64,000 nt of DNA, taken from the NCBI GenBank assembly GCA_964653485.1, contig CAZZFF010000008.1:18246-82245 (forward strand), given 5' to 3'. Numbering within the stretch: position 1 is the first letter of the stretch; each line of letters opens with the position of its first letter. Of this stretch, positions 1 to 7,682 are shown piece after piece. The notes under the pieces are model-generated. The model was given only the letters and a program-made list of their open reading frames with translations, was not told the DNA's origin and searched no databases. This stretch comes from CAVQND01 sp964653485. Lineage in GTDB: Bacteria > Verrucomicrobiota > Verrucomicrobiia > Limisphaerales > UBA8199. A program made the translations under genes and the position numbers.

Positions 1-1
1 T

Positions 2-2230
2 CTCTTGCTCCCGGCCGGCCTCGGCCGGGCCGCCGCCGCATCGGCTTGGGAGCCTGTCGGCTTGTCCGGCGGGGGCGGCATGTTCGCCCCGGCGGTTTCC
101 GCGGCGGACCCGGACTTGATGATGATCAACTGCGACATGAGCGGCGCCTACATCTCCCAGGACGGCGGCCACACCTGGCGCATGATCAACCAGGCCCAGC
201 TTCGCAGCGATACCCGCTGCCGGCCCGCCTTTCATCCGTCCAATCCCGACATCATCTACGCCTCCTCCGGCGGCCAGCTTCGACTCAGCCGCGACCGCGG
301 CCGGACCTTCTCCCCCCTGGGCGACCTGAACGAAGCGCCGGACGGGGAAATCGCCATCAACCCCGCCGACCCCCGGTTGATGCTCACCAGCACCCGCAAC
401 GGCCGCTGCTCCCTCTCCCGCGATGCAGGCAACACGTGGTCCCCTTGCAATGGACCGGCCGGCCCCCTCATCGGGTTTCACTTCGACCGCACCGCTCCGG
501 GCCGCGTCCTCTTCGCCGCCACCGAAAAGGGCGTCTGGCGTTCGGACGACGGCGGCCAAACCTGGGCGGACAAAACGCAGGGCCTCCCTTGGAAGGAAAT
601 CCAGGGGTTCGCCGGCGGTTCCGAGCCTTCCGGCCAACGGGTCATGCTCTATTGTTCGGTCCGCAGCCGCATCGAGGGCGGGGCCTTCAAGGGCGGTCTC
701 TACCGTTCGCGCGACCGCGGGGAAACCTGGGAATCGGCGATGGGGCGCGGCCTCAACACTGAAACCAAGGAAGCCGACCCGTGGGCTTGCGGCCCCATCT
801 CCCAGTACCAGCAACTCCTCGCGACGGATGCCAGGCCCCTCACGGTGTACGCCTTCAACACCAGCACCGGCTTCCATCCACCCCACAGCGATACCGTCTA
901 TCGCAGCGATGACGGCGGCGAAAGCTGGCGGGCGGCCTACTTCATGGACCCGCGGTTCGACCGCTACAACGTGGCGCCCGACTACGTCACCGCATCCACC
1001 GGCCAGTCCTTCAAAGGGGGCGAGGCGCCGTTCGGAGTCGCGATATGCAATACCGACCCCGACCGCCTCATCCTGCTCCGCAACGAGTGCCACATCACCC
1101 ACAACGGCGGCGAAACCTGGTTCGCGGGCCACACCTTCCCGGCGCCAGGGCAAAAGCCGGGACCCGGTTCCGCCTGGGCGTGCAACGGGCTCGTCGTGAC
1201 CACAACCTGGCATTACTACATTGACCCGTTCCAGACCAACCGCCATTACATCGCCTACACGGACCTCGGTTTGGCCCGCTCTCTCGACGGCGGCCTAAAC
1301 TGGACCTGGTGGGACCCCAAGTCTTGGGCGCCTTGGCGAAACACCTGTTATGAAATGGCCTTCGACCCGGACATCCCCGGGAAAATCTGGGGCGCGTTCT
1401 CCGATGTCCATGACATCCCCAATGACAATATCATCTCGGAGCGCCACGGCCATGAGCGCCCGGGCGGGGTCTGCCTTTCCCTGGACTTCGCCGCCTCGTG
1501 GAAAGCCCAGGCCCGCGGCCTGCCCCTCAAGGCCGTGACCTCCGTCGTGCTCGACCCCAAGAGCCCCCGCGATTCGCGCACCCTCTACGCGGGGGTCTTT
1601 TCCCAAGGGGTCTTCAAGACAACCGACGATGGCCGGACCTGGACCCCCAGGAACCAGGGCCTCGGCCATCCGGACAATATGCGGGTCTCCCGCGTGTTCC
1701 TCCACCGGGACGGCACGCTCTACGCCATGGTCTGCGCCCGGCGCCCGGCGCCTCGCAAACCCCTGGCCCCGGAAGGTGTCGGACTTTATCTCTCCCGCAA
1801 CGGGGGCGACACCTGGCAGTGCCTCAACCCTCCTCACCCTTGGTTGTACCCCAAGGACTTCTCGGTCCATCCCCAGGACAGCAACCGCATCCTGGTGGGC
1901 GCCTGCGACTCGGATTGGGAAGACCGGTCCGGCGGCTTGTACAGCACCCTGGACGGCGGCAAAACCTGGCAACGCATCGGCAGGCAAGGCCCCCAAACAT
2001 TCGGGGGCTACTTTCATCCGGCACACCCGGGGTGGATTTACATGACGCTCACCGAGGGCGCTCCCGGGGCCGGTTTATGGCTCAGCCGCGACCAAGGCCA
2101 GTCGTGGCGCAGCTTCGACGAGTTGCCCTTCGCGAACATCCAGCGGGTCGAGTTCGATCCCTCCAACGACGCCACCCTCCGCCTCGCCACCTTCGGCGGC
2201 AGCATTTGGATGGGACCGGCGACGCCTTAA
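2..2230 (+). CDS. Asp-box (BNR/sialidase-like) beta-propeller protein, 5' end outside window
   Basis: The reading frame is open to the left edge, so the N-terminus is missing. The first visible residues (LLPAGLGRAAAASA) look like the end of a signal peptide, which suggests export. The protein carries about a dozen Asp-box motifs of the form S-x-D-x-G-x-T-W, for example SQDGGHTW, SDDGGQTW, SRDRGETW, THNGGETW, SLDGGLNW, TTDDGRTW and SRDQGQSW. They are spread over the whole length, as in Asp-box propellers of the sialidase, VPS10 and glycosidase GH74 groups. No sialidase arginine triad or GH74 acid pair could be assigned by eye, so the enzymatic role is unknown. A secreted or periplasmic propeller is secure; a glycoside hydrolase function is only possible. 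Confidence 0.8.
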   Translation, partial: LLLPAGLGRAAAASAWEPVGLSGGGGMFAPAVSAADPDLMMINCDMSGAYISQDGGHTWRMINQAQLRSDTRCRPAFHPSNPDIIYASSGGQLRLSRDRGRTFSPLGDLNEAPDGEIAINPADPRLMLTSTRNGRCSLSRDAGNTWSPCNGPAGPLIGFHFDRTAPGRVLFAATEKGVWRSDDGGQTWADKTQGLPWKEIQGFAGGSEPSGQRVMLYCSVRSRIEGGAFKGGLYRSRDRGETWESAMGRGLNTETKEADPWACGPISQYQQLLATDARPLTVYAFNTSTGFHPPHSDTVYRSDDGGESWRAAYFMDPRFDRYNVAPDYVTASTGQSFKGGEAPFGVAICNTDPDRLILLRNECHITHNGGETWFAGHTFPAPGQKPGPGSAWACNGLVVTTTWHYYIDPFQTNRHYIAYTDLGLARSLDGGLNWTWWDPKSWAPWRNTCYEMAFDPDIPGKIWGAFSDVHDIPNDNIISERHGHERPGGVCLSLDFAASWKAQARGLPLKAVTSVVLDPKSPRDSRTLYAGVFSQGVFKTTDDGRTWTPRNQGLGHPDNMRVSRVFLHRDGTLYAMVCARRPAPRKPLAPEGVGLYLSRNGGDTWQCLNPPHPWLYPKDFSVHPQDSNRILVGACDSDWEDRSGGLYSTLDGGKTWQRIGRQGPQTFGGYFHPAHPGWIYMTLTEGAPGAGLWLSRDQGQSWRSFDELPFANIQRVEFDPSNDATLRLATFGGSIWMGPATP

Positions 2231-2313
2231 AAAATCGTGTCGCAGCGTGAAGCCGCGGTGCGTCCACGCACCCGCCATGCGCCCACGCCCCCGGCCGCCG
2301 GGCAAAGCTCGGG

Positions 2314-2529
2314 TCAATAACCCCGCTTCAGGAGATAATAGACGGCGTATATAAGGCCGGCGCAAAGCACGGACATCAGGAGGGGGGAACTGATGAAGTA
2401 GGATGCGACCATCATCAGCGCCCCGCCAACCATGGGCAGCCACGAACCCTCCTTCTTGCCGTAGATGAAATATCCCAGCCCGACCGATCCCCAAAACAGC
2501 GAGGCGAACAGGAAACTCGTGTTGAACAT
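2314..2529 (-). CDS. small conserved-type membrane protein (71 aa)
   Basis: The 71-residue product has two to three hydrophobic segments (about residues 5-22, 30-47 and 48-66). A G-K-K-E-G turn follows the first segment and the tail is basic, ending L-K-R-G-Y. The layout G-x-x-Y-F-I-Y-G-K-K resembles small bacterial proteins loosely labelled amino-acid transport protein, but no function can be inferred. It reads away from the ExbB operon, and a mobile element copy lies between the two divergent genes. ATG at 2529 is the only reasonable start. Confidence 0.6.
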   Translation of the reverse strand: MFNTSFLFASLFWGSVGLGYFIYGKKEGSWLPMVGGALMMVASYFISSPLLMSVLCAGLIYAVYYLLKRGY

Positions 2530-2623
2530 GTTCTCGCTTTAAGATAGCACCTTGCGCCATCGCTCGCGCGGCGAGCCCCCACGGGCGCGTCGGGCACGGC
2601 GGCCATCTTGGCGGTCATGAGTC

Positions 2624-2805
2624 AGGGCCAGTGACAAAGTCCGTCGGAAGGTCCCGGGTAGGCCGTCTCGGAGTGCGGTGGCAAGCGAAGCGCGACACCG
2701 CTTTGGCTCAGGTAGCCCCTGGCGTGTCGGATGTCCCTCGCGGCCGAAGGCGCCGTCGCCGCTTCGCTCTGCCGGCGCTCCAGAATACCACTCTGTCCAC
2801 CGCCC
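2624..2805 (+). mobile_element. MITE-like element, copy 1
   Basis: A 182-bp noncoding segment that reappears in inverted orientation at 61388-61571. By hand alignment the two copies differ at about 17 positions plus one 2-base indel. The ends form an imperfect terminal inverted repeat of pattern GGGCnnnnGACAAAGT (left 2625-2640; the right end carries one further mismatch). The 11-bp direct repeat GGTCATGAGTC flanks it at 2613-2623 and 2808-2818, as expected for a target-site duplication, with two extra bases (CT) on the right. There is no transposase gene, so it would need one in trans. It sits in the promoter region of the exbB operon. Confidence 0.75.
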
Positions 2806-2873
2806 CTGGTCATGAGTCGGGCCGCCTCACTTTGAACTTTGAAGTTCATCGGCCTGGCCGTATAAAGGAGCGT

Positions 2874-3497
2874 ATGCCAACTTTCCCGGTATTGTTAGCC
2901 AAAGGCGGCCTGGTGCTGTGGCTGATTCTGCTCGTCAGCGCCGTCGCGGTGGTCGTGTTTGTCGAGCGGTTCCTGCATTTTCATCGGGCTCAGATTGACT
3001 CGCTGGAGTTTCTCAACGGCGTGCGGACGGTGCTCAGGAGGAACAACGTGGTCGAGGCCCTCTCGATTTGCGAGGCCACGCCGGGACCGGTGGCGCGGCT
3101 CGTCAGGACCGCCATCCTCAGCCGGGACCAGGGCCGGGAACGAGTGCGCGAGGCCCTCGAAGACGCCGGCTTGGCCGAGGTTCCGCGCCTGGAAGAGAGG
3201 TTGAACCTCCTGGCGACCCTTGCCCAGTTGGCCCCGCTCCTGGGCCTCCTGGGGACAGTGCTCGGGTTTATCCAGACCTTTTACCGAATGACCGAGGCCG
3301 GCCTGCACGCCCATGTGGGGCTTCTTGCCGACGGCATTTGGAAGTCCCTGATTTGCGCCGCCGCGGGCCTGGCCGTCGCCATCCCCGCCCACGCGGGCTA
3401 TAATTACCTGGTCAGCCGCGTCAATTCCATCGTCCTGGACATGGAACGGACCGCGACCGAGATCGTCAATATCGTCACGGAAGGAACCAAGTCGTGA
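2874..3497 (+). CDS. exbB: MotA/TolQ/ExbB-family proton channel subunit
   Basis: A 207-residue inner-membrane protein with the ExbB/TolQ layout. TM1 is at about residues 12-33, followed by a cytoplasmic helical region; TM2 is at about 117-135 with the motif LLGLLGTVLGF, and TM3 at about 155-175 with GLAVAIPA. Such proteins form the stator that energises TonB- or Tol-type envelope machines. The start at 2874 is preceded by AAAGGAG; the frame stays open further upstream only because it runs through the mobile element. The TM2 threonine (T128) is present, but the TM3 threonine usual in this family is alanine (A162). The stop overlaps the next start by four bases, so it is translationally coupled to exbD. 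Confidence 0.88.
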   Translation: MPTFPVLLAKGGLVLWLILLVSAVAVVVFVERFLHFHRAQIDSLEFLNGVRTVLRRNNVVEALSICEATPGPVARLVRTAILSRDQGRERVREALEDAGLAEVPRLEERLNLLATLAQLAPLLGLLGTVLGFIQTFYRMTEAGLHAHVGLLADGIWKSLICAAAGLAVAIPAHAGYNYLVSRVNSIVLDMERTATEIVNIVTEGTKS

Positions 3498-3937
3498 AAC
3501 TCCCTCGCAACGCTCGCATCTTTCGAGGCCGGCTCGATGCGGCCCCCTTCGCAACCGTGCTATTCTTGCTCCTCCTCTTCATGATGCTCGCCTCGCTGGT
3601 CTATACCCCGGGCATCCTGGTGCCCTTGGACCTGCCCACAGCCGAGGACCTCCCGGGGACCGACAAGCTCACTGTCGCGGTCGCCGTTGACGCCAACGGA
3701 CAGCTCTATTTCGAGAACCAATCTATCCAGGAACCCGCGCTCAAAGCCCGGCTGCTCAAGGCCGTGGCTAACAATGGCCGGCAACCACTCACCCTCGTCG
3801 CGCAGGCGGACAAGGCGGTGAGATATGAAATGCTCATCCGCCTCAGATTGCTGGCCCGCGATGCCGGCATCAAAGAGATGTGGCTGGAGACCCTCCCGCG
3901 CCCCTTCGCCTCAGCCGGGCCTGGCTCGCCGCGATAG
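3494..3937 (+). CDS. exbD: ExbD/TolR-family stator protein lacking the usual TM aspartate
   Basis: A 147-residue protein with a short cytoplasmic N-terminus, one TM helix (about residues 16-37) and a periplasmic domain, matching ExbD/TolR in size and order. It starts at GTG inside the exbB stop (GTGA overlap). In characterised ExbD/TolR the TM helix contains P-F-I-D-V, with an aspartate essential for proton coupling. Here the aligned segment is P-F-A-T-V (residues 18-22), so that position is threonine (T21). An aspartate lies outside it at residue 15. Family membership is well supported by context; whether the motor uses protons in the usual way is open. Confidence 0.83.
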   Translation: MKLPRNARIFRGRLDAAPFATVLFLLLLFMMLASLVYTPGILVPLDLPTAEDLPGTDKLTVAVAVDANGQLYFENQSIQEPALKARLLKAVANNGRQPLTLVAQADKAVRYEMLIRLRLLARDAGIKEMWLETLPRPFASAGPGSPR

Positions 3938-3972
3938 GCTCCTGGCCCCGGCCGCCGCCCGCCTGGCCGCCA

Positions 3973-4782
3973 ATGCAAACGCCCCTTACCATGTCTTCCC
4001 AGGTCCAGGACTCCCGCTGGCCGTTCCGCCGGTGGGTGGTGGCCGTCACTGTGGTCTTCGCCGCCCAGGCCGGCCTGATCCTCTGGCTGGGCGAGCGCGG
4101 CCCCGTGCGTTCCCGCCCGCCGGGGCCAACCCCGGCGCTTCGGCTCGCCGGGGGAATTTCCGCCGAGGCGCTCGCCCTCCAGGACCCGACGCTCTTCGTG
4201 CTCCCGCATCTCCAGGGCTATTCCGGACCGGCCTGGCTCAAAGTGACGCCCGTTCCCAACCGCCCCTCCGATTGGTGGGAGGAGCCTCGGACCCTCCCGC
4301 TTTGCGTGACACGGTTGGGTGCCCCCCTCTCCCAGCAGCTTGAGACCAATCGCATGGCCCCGCTCGGCCTTGCGCCCGCCCTGGAGCCCGGACGCTCACT
4401 CCCGGACCCGCTTCCCCTTCCGCTTTCCCCCGAACAATCCCGCCTGCGAATCGAAGGCGACCTGGCCGGATACCGGTTGCTGACCACGCTGGACTTGCCC
4501 TCCTGGCAGTATGACGATGTCTTGACGAACACCGGCGTCGAGATGGTCGTCGACGCCGAGGGACGGCCCTGCGCCGCCACCGTCCTCTTCAGCAGCGGGT
4601 ATCCGAAAGCCGATGACCACGCCCTGGCTCAGGCGAGAACGGCCCGATTCGACATACCCGCGCCCCCGCCCGGCCAAGGGCCTGCCCCCTCCACCTCCGA
4701 GGCGCGCCTGATTCGGGGCCTCTTGCTCTTCGATTGGCACACAGTGCCTCTGCCGCCAACCAATGCGCCGCCAACCAAATAA
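3973..4782 (+). CDS. TonB-like energy transducer
   Basis: Third gene of the exbB-exbD operon. A short cytoplasmic segment is followed by a TM helix (WVVAVTVVFAAQAGLILWLG), a proline-rich stretch, and a C-terminal region with a TonB-type pattern (VEMVVDAEGRPCAATVLFSSG, then A-L-A-Q-A-R-T-A-R-F). TonB-like proteins carry stator energy to outer-membrane receptors. The frame is open from 3880, inside exbD; ATG at 3973 is chosen because it places the TM helix near the N-terminus, and ATG 3991 is equally possible. No clear ribosome site is visible, so coupling to exbD may drive translation. The sequence is divergent and the TonB call is inferred partly from position. Confidence 0.62.
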   Translation: MQTPLTMSSQVQDSRWPFRRWVVAVTVVFAAQAGLILWLGERGPVRSRPPGPTPALRLAGGISAEALALQDPTLFVLPHLQGYSGPAWLKVTPVPNRPSDWWEEPRTLPLCVTRLGAPLSQQLETNRMAPLGLAPALEPGRSLPDPLPLPLSPEQSRLRIEGDLAGYRLLTTLDLPSWQYDDVLTNTGVEMVVDAEGRPCAATVLFSSGYPKADDHALAQARTARFDIPAPPPGQGPAPSTSEARLIRGLLLFDWHTVPLPPTNAPPTK

Positions 4783-4791
4783 AATGCGGTT

Positions 4792-5016
4792 ATGTCCACT
4801 TCAAACCTCATTCTCACTTACGTCGTGGTCCTGTTGACCGGCCTTTCGGGCGCGGCTATCTACTCCGAGTTGCGCCGCCGGAGCTTCGGGCCGGCCCCCA
4901 GCAAAGACCGGATTTTCCGGTGCGGACGCTGCGGGTACGTCTATACAGACGACTCGGACGTGGACCGCTCACGCTGCTCCCAATGCGGCCAAACCAACGA
5001 AGCGATGCAGTTTTAG
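4792..5016 (+). CDS. small membrane-anchored zinc-ribbon protein
   Basis: A 74-residue protein with one N-terminal TM helix (residues 6-25) and a C-terminal zinc ribbon of pattern C-x2-C-G-Y...C-x2-C-G (FRCGRCGYVYTDD and SRCSQCGQTN). It starts ten bases after the TonB-like gene on the same strand and may be its last operon member. Similar short TM-plus-ribbon proteins are usually unannotated; a role in scaffolding or metal sensing cannot be decided from sequence. It converges on guaB. Confidence 0.6.
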   Translation: MSTSNLILTYVVVLLTGLSGAAIYSELRRRSFGPAPSKDRIFRCGRCGYVYTDDSDVDRSRCSQCGQTNEAMQF

Positions 5017-5020
5017 CTCG

Positions 5021-6586
5021 TCAGTTCCCAGTCTTCAACTCGACAACGTCGTGGGGGGCCGCTTCGCGCTGGCCGGCGGGGCTGACGCGGATGAACCGGG
5101 CCTTCTCGCGCAGTTGAGACAGGTTGGCCGCGCCCAGGTAGCCCATGCCTGATTGGATGCCGCCAATGAGCTGAGCCAGGACGCGATCCACCGACCCGGA
5201 GACCTCCTTGAGGGCTTCGACGCCTTCGGGGGCCACCTTGCTCGTCGGATCGGCCGTGTGGCCGTAGCGGGCGGCGGAGCCGGCTTTCATGGCAGGCAGG
5301 CTGCCCATCCCGCGATAGCGCTTATAGAGTTTGCCGCTGATTTCGATCACCTCGCCGGGGGCCTCGGGACAGCCCGCAAAGAGGCCGCCGCACATCACAG
5401 CGTTCGCCAAAGTCAATGCCTTGACGATGTCGCCTGACTTGGTGATGCCGCCGTCCGCAATGATGCTCACGTGCATCTTGCGCGCCGCCTTCTCGGCCAG
5501 GTAGAGGGCGGTAAGCTGCGGAATCCCGACACCCGCGACGATGCGGGTGGTGCAAATCGAGCCCGGCCCCTGGCCCACCTTCACGGCATTGGCTCCGCAG
5601 CCCGCAAGAAACTCGACCCCCGCCGCGCTCGTGACGTTGCCGGCGATGATCGGCAGTTTGGGAAAAGCCTCGCGCAGCATCCGGACCGTGTCACCCACCC
5701 CCCGGCTGTGCCCATGCGCGGTCGAGACCGCGACCACGTCCATTCCCCTTTCAACCAACCCGCCGACGTGCGCCAGGATGCGCTGGCGATCCAGCTCGCC
5801 AAACGCGTTGCGCGTGGCCGAGACCGCCGCCCCGCACAGCAGCCGGAACGAGCTGTCTCGCGCCGGTTTGAACTGCGCGTTGCGCTCCTGGATGATTCGC
5901 TCGATGTCGCTCATCGTGAACAGGCCCGCCAACCGGTCCTGGTCGTCCACCACCAGCAGCTTGTGTATCCCCGGGTGGTCGGTGAAGAACCGGTCCGCCG
6001 TGGCGATGGGGTCGTGGCCCAGGTCCTTCTTGTTCAGCGTGTGGACTTGGGCGCGCGGCGTCAGCGCCTCCGCCACTTTGCTGTTGGCGTAGCGGTGTTT
6101 CACGACGTGGCTTGGCAGCAAGCCCATCAGCTTCCCCTGGCCGTCCACCACGGGGAACGTGCTGAAGGCAAACCGCTTCTTCTCGATCAAACTCAGCATG
6201 TCTCCAATCAACTGGTCCGGCGTCGCCCGGATCGGCTCTTGGATCAACCCGTGAACGTGGTTCTTGACCCGGCTCACCTCCGAGAGTTGCTCCCGCTCGG
6301 GCATGTTGTAATGAATAAGCCCCAGCGCCCCGTTCAGCGCCATCGCAATGGCCATGCGCGATTCCGTGACCGTGTCCATGTCCGATGAAATCACCGGGAT
6401 GTTCAGCGACAAACCCTCCGCCAGCGTCGCCCCAAGTTGTGTGTCCTTCGGCAAAACCTCCGAATAAAGTGTCGCCAGCGTTACGTCGTCGTACGTCAGG
6501 CCGATATGGCTGTATGCCCTGAAAAAGGCGTCCGCCGGTTTGTAAAACTGCTCGTCGAGACTGTCAGACTCTTTTGTTGCTGCCAT
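5021..6586 (-). CDS. guaB: IMP dehydrogenase
   Basis: A 521-residue IMP dehydrogenase, which oxidises IMP to XMP with NAD+ in GMP synthesis. The TIM barrel is split by a CBS pair at about residues 110-235. The catalytic loop PGSICTTRIVAG (Cys345), the phosphate-binding IADGG and the YRGMGS flap motif are all present. ATG 6586 is preferred over 6646 because the extra 20 residues (MVFKALFLLAKRVG...) are atypical and would run into the galE promoter region. One oddity: the segment normally reading D-S/T-x-H/Q-G-N/H-S has serine instead of aspartate (VSTAHGHS, S288). The gene is divergent from galE. Confidence 0.93.
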   Translation of the reverse strand: MAATKESDSLDEQFYKPADAFFRAYSHIGLTYDDVTLATLYSEVLPKDTQLGATLAEGLSLNIPVISSDMDTVTESRMAIAMALNGALGLIHYNMPEREQLSEVSRVKNHVHGLIQEPIRATPDQLIGDMLSLIEKKRFAFSTFPVVDGQGKLMGLLPSHVVKHRYANSKVAEALTPRAQVHTLNKKDLGHDPIATADRFFTDHPGIHKLLVVDDQDRLAGLFTMSDIERIIQERNAQFKPARDSSFRLLCGAAVSATRNAFGELDRQRILAHVGGLVERGMDVVAVSTAHGHSRGVGDTVRMLREAFPKLPIIAGNVTSAAGVEFLAGCGANAVKVGQGPGSICTTRIVAGVGIPQLTALYLAEKAARKMHVSIIADGGITKSGDIVKALTLANAVMCGGLFAGCPEAPGEVIEISGKLYKRYRGMGSLPAMKAGSAARYGHTADPTSKVAPEGVEALKEVSGSVDRVLAQLIGGIQSGMGYLGAANLSQLREKARFIRVSPAGQREAAPHDVVELKTGN

Positions 6587-6696
6587 GCTGGAAAATGCCC
6601 GTTCCCCAACTCGTTTGGCAAGCAGAAACAGCGCCTTGAAGACCAAAGGGCTTTTTGCGATTGAGTCGTCCGCGCGCCGCTACTAGCCTCCATCTC

Positions 6697-7668
6697 ATGA
6701 ATGTGTTTGTCACTGGCGGCGCAGGTTATATCGGCTCCGTTTGCACCGAGGAGTTGCTCGATGCGGGATGCGAAGTCACGGTTTACGACGATTTGAGCGA
6801 GGGCCACCGTTCGGCGGTGGACTCAAGGGCCCGCTTCGTTCTGGGCCGGCCCGAGGAGCGGTACCACCTCCGGGACGCCGTCAAGGAGGCCCGGCCCGAG
6901 GCCATCCTCCATTTCGCCGCCAACGCGCTCGTCGGGGAATCCATGGTCAACCCGGGCAAATACTTCCACAACAACGTCGCCAACGGCCACAAACTGCTCG
7001 AGGCCGCCATGGCCGCGGGCGTCAGGAAGTTCGTATTCAGTTCCACGTGCGCCACCTATGGCCCTCCCGATCGCGTTCCGATGGACGAGCAGTTGCCTCA
7101 ACGGCCCATCAATCCTTACGGCGAGTCCAAGCTGATGTTCGAGCGGATGCTCCATTGGTATCACGAGTTGCACGGGCTGGAGTTCGTGGCCTTCCGCTAT
7201 TTCAACGCCGCCGGCGCCACCGCCAAATTTGGCGAGCATCATCGCATCGAGACCCATCTCATTCCCAACGTCCTCAAAGTGCCCCTCGGTCAGAAGCCCC
7301 ATTGCGACATTTTCGGCGCCGACTACCCAACCCCCGACGGCACCTGCATCCGGGACTACATCCATATCGTTGACTTGGCCCAGGCGCACATCCTCGCCCT
7401 TAAGCCCGGCAGGCAAGGGTTCTACAACCTGGGCAATGGCGACGGCTATTCCGTGCGCGAGGTCATTCGAATGTGCGAGAAGGTGAGCGGCCAGGCCATT
7501 CCCGCCCACGAAAAACCCCGCCGCCCGGGCGACCCGCCCAAACTCGTCGCCTCCGCCCAAAAGGCCATCCGCGAGCTGGGTTGGAAACCAAAGGCCCCGA
7601 AGCTCGAAGACATCGTCGCATCAGCCTGGGCATGGCATAAGCAACACCCCAACGGTTATCCGGATTGA
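6697..7668 (+). CDS. galE: UDP-glucose 4-epimerase-like SDR
   Basis: A 323-residue extended short-chain dehydrogenase. The NAD-binding glycine motif is TGGAGYIGS (residues 6-14), Y-x-x-x-K is YGESK (Y141, K145), and an SSTCATYG segment supplies the catalytic serine/threonine. Other epimerase hallmarks are visible: FRYFNAAGA, TCIRDYIHIVDLA, and a C-terminal FYNLGNGDGYSV. It interconverts UDP-glucose and UDP-galactose, or a close relative such as the UDP-GlcNAc pair; substrate cannot be settled here. ATG 6697 is chosen because the Rossmann motif begins six residues later. Confidence 0.9.
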   Translation: MNVFVTGGAGYIGSVCTEELLDAGCEVTVYDDLSEGHRSAVDSRARFVLGRPEERYHLRDAVKEARPEAILHFAANALVGESMVNPGKYFHNNVANGHKLLEAAMAAGVRKFVFSSTCATYGPPDRVPMDEQLPQRPINPYGESKLMFERMLHWYHELHGLEFVAFRYFNAAGATAKFGEHHRIETHLIPNVLKVPLGQKPHCDIFGADYPTPDGTCIRDYIHIVDLAQAHILALKPGRQGFYNLGNGDGYSVREVIRMCEKVSGQAIPAHEKPRRPGDPPKLVASAQKAIRELGWKPKAPKLEDIVASAWAWHKQHPNGYPD

Positions 7669-7682
7669 CGGGAGCCAAGGGC

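Noticed and set aside
2631..2873. N-terminal extension of ExbB to 2631
   Set aside because: The extension is translated mobile element sequence; ATG 2874 has AAAGGAG upstream and begins at the first TM helix.
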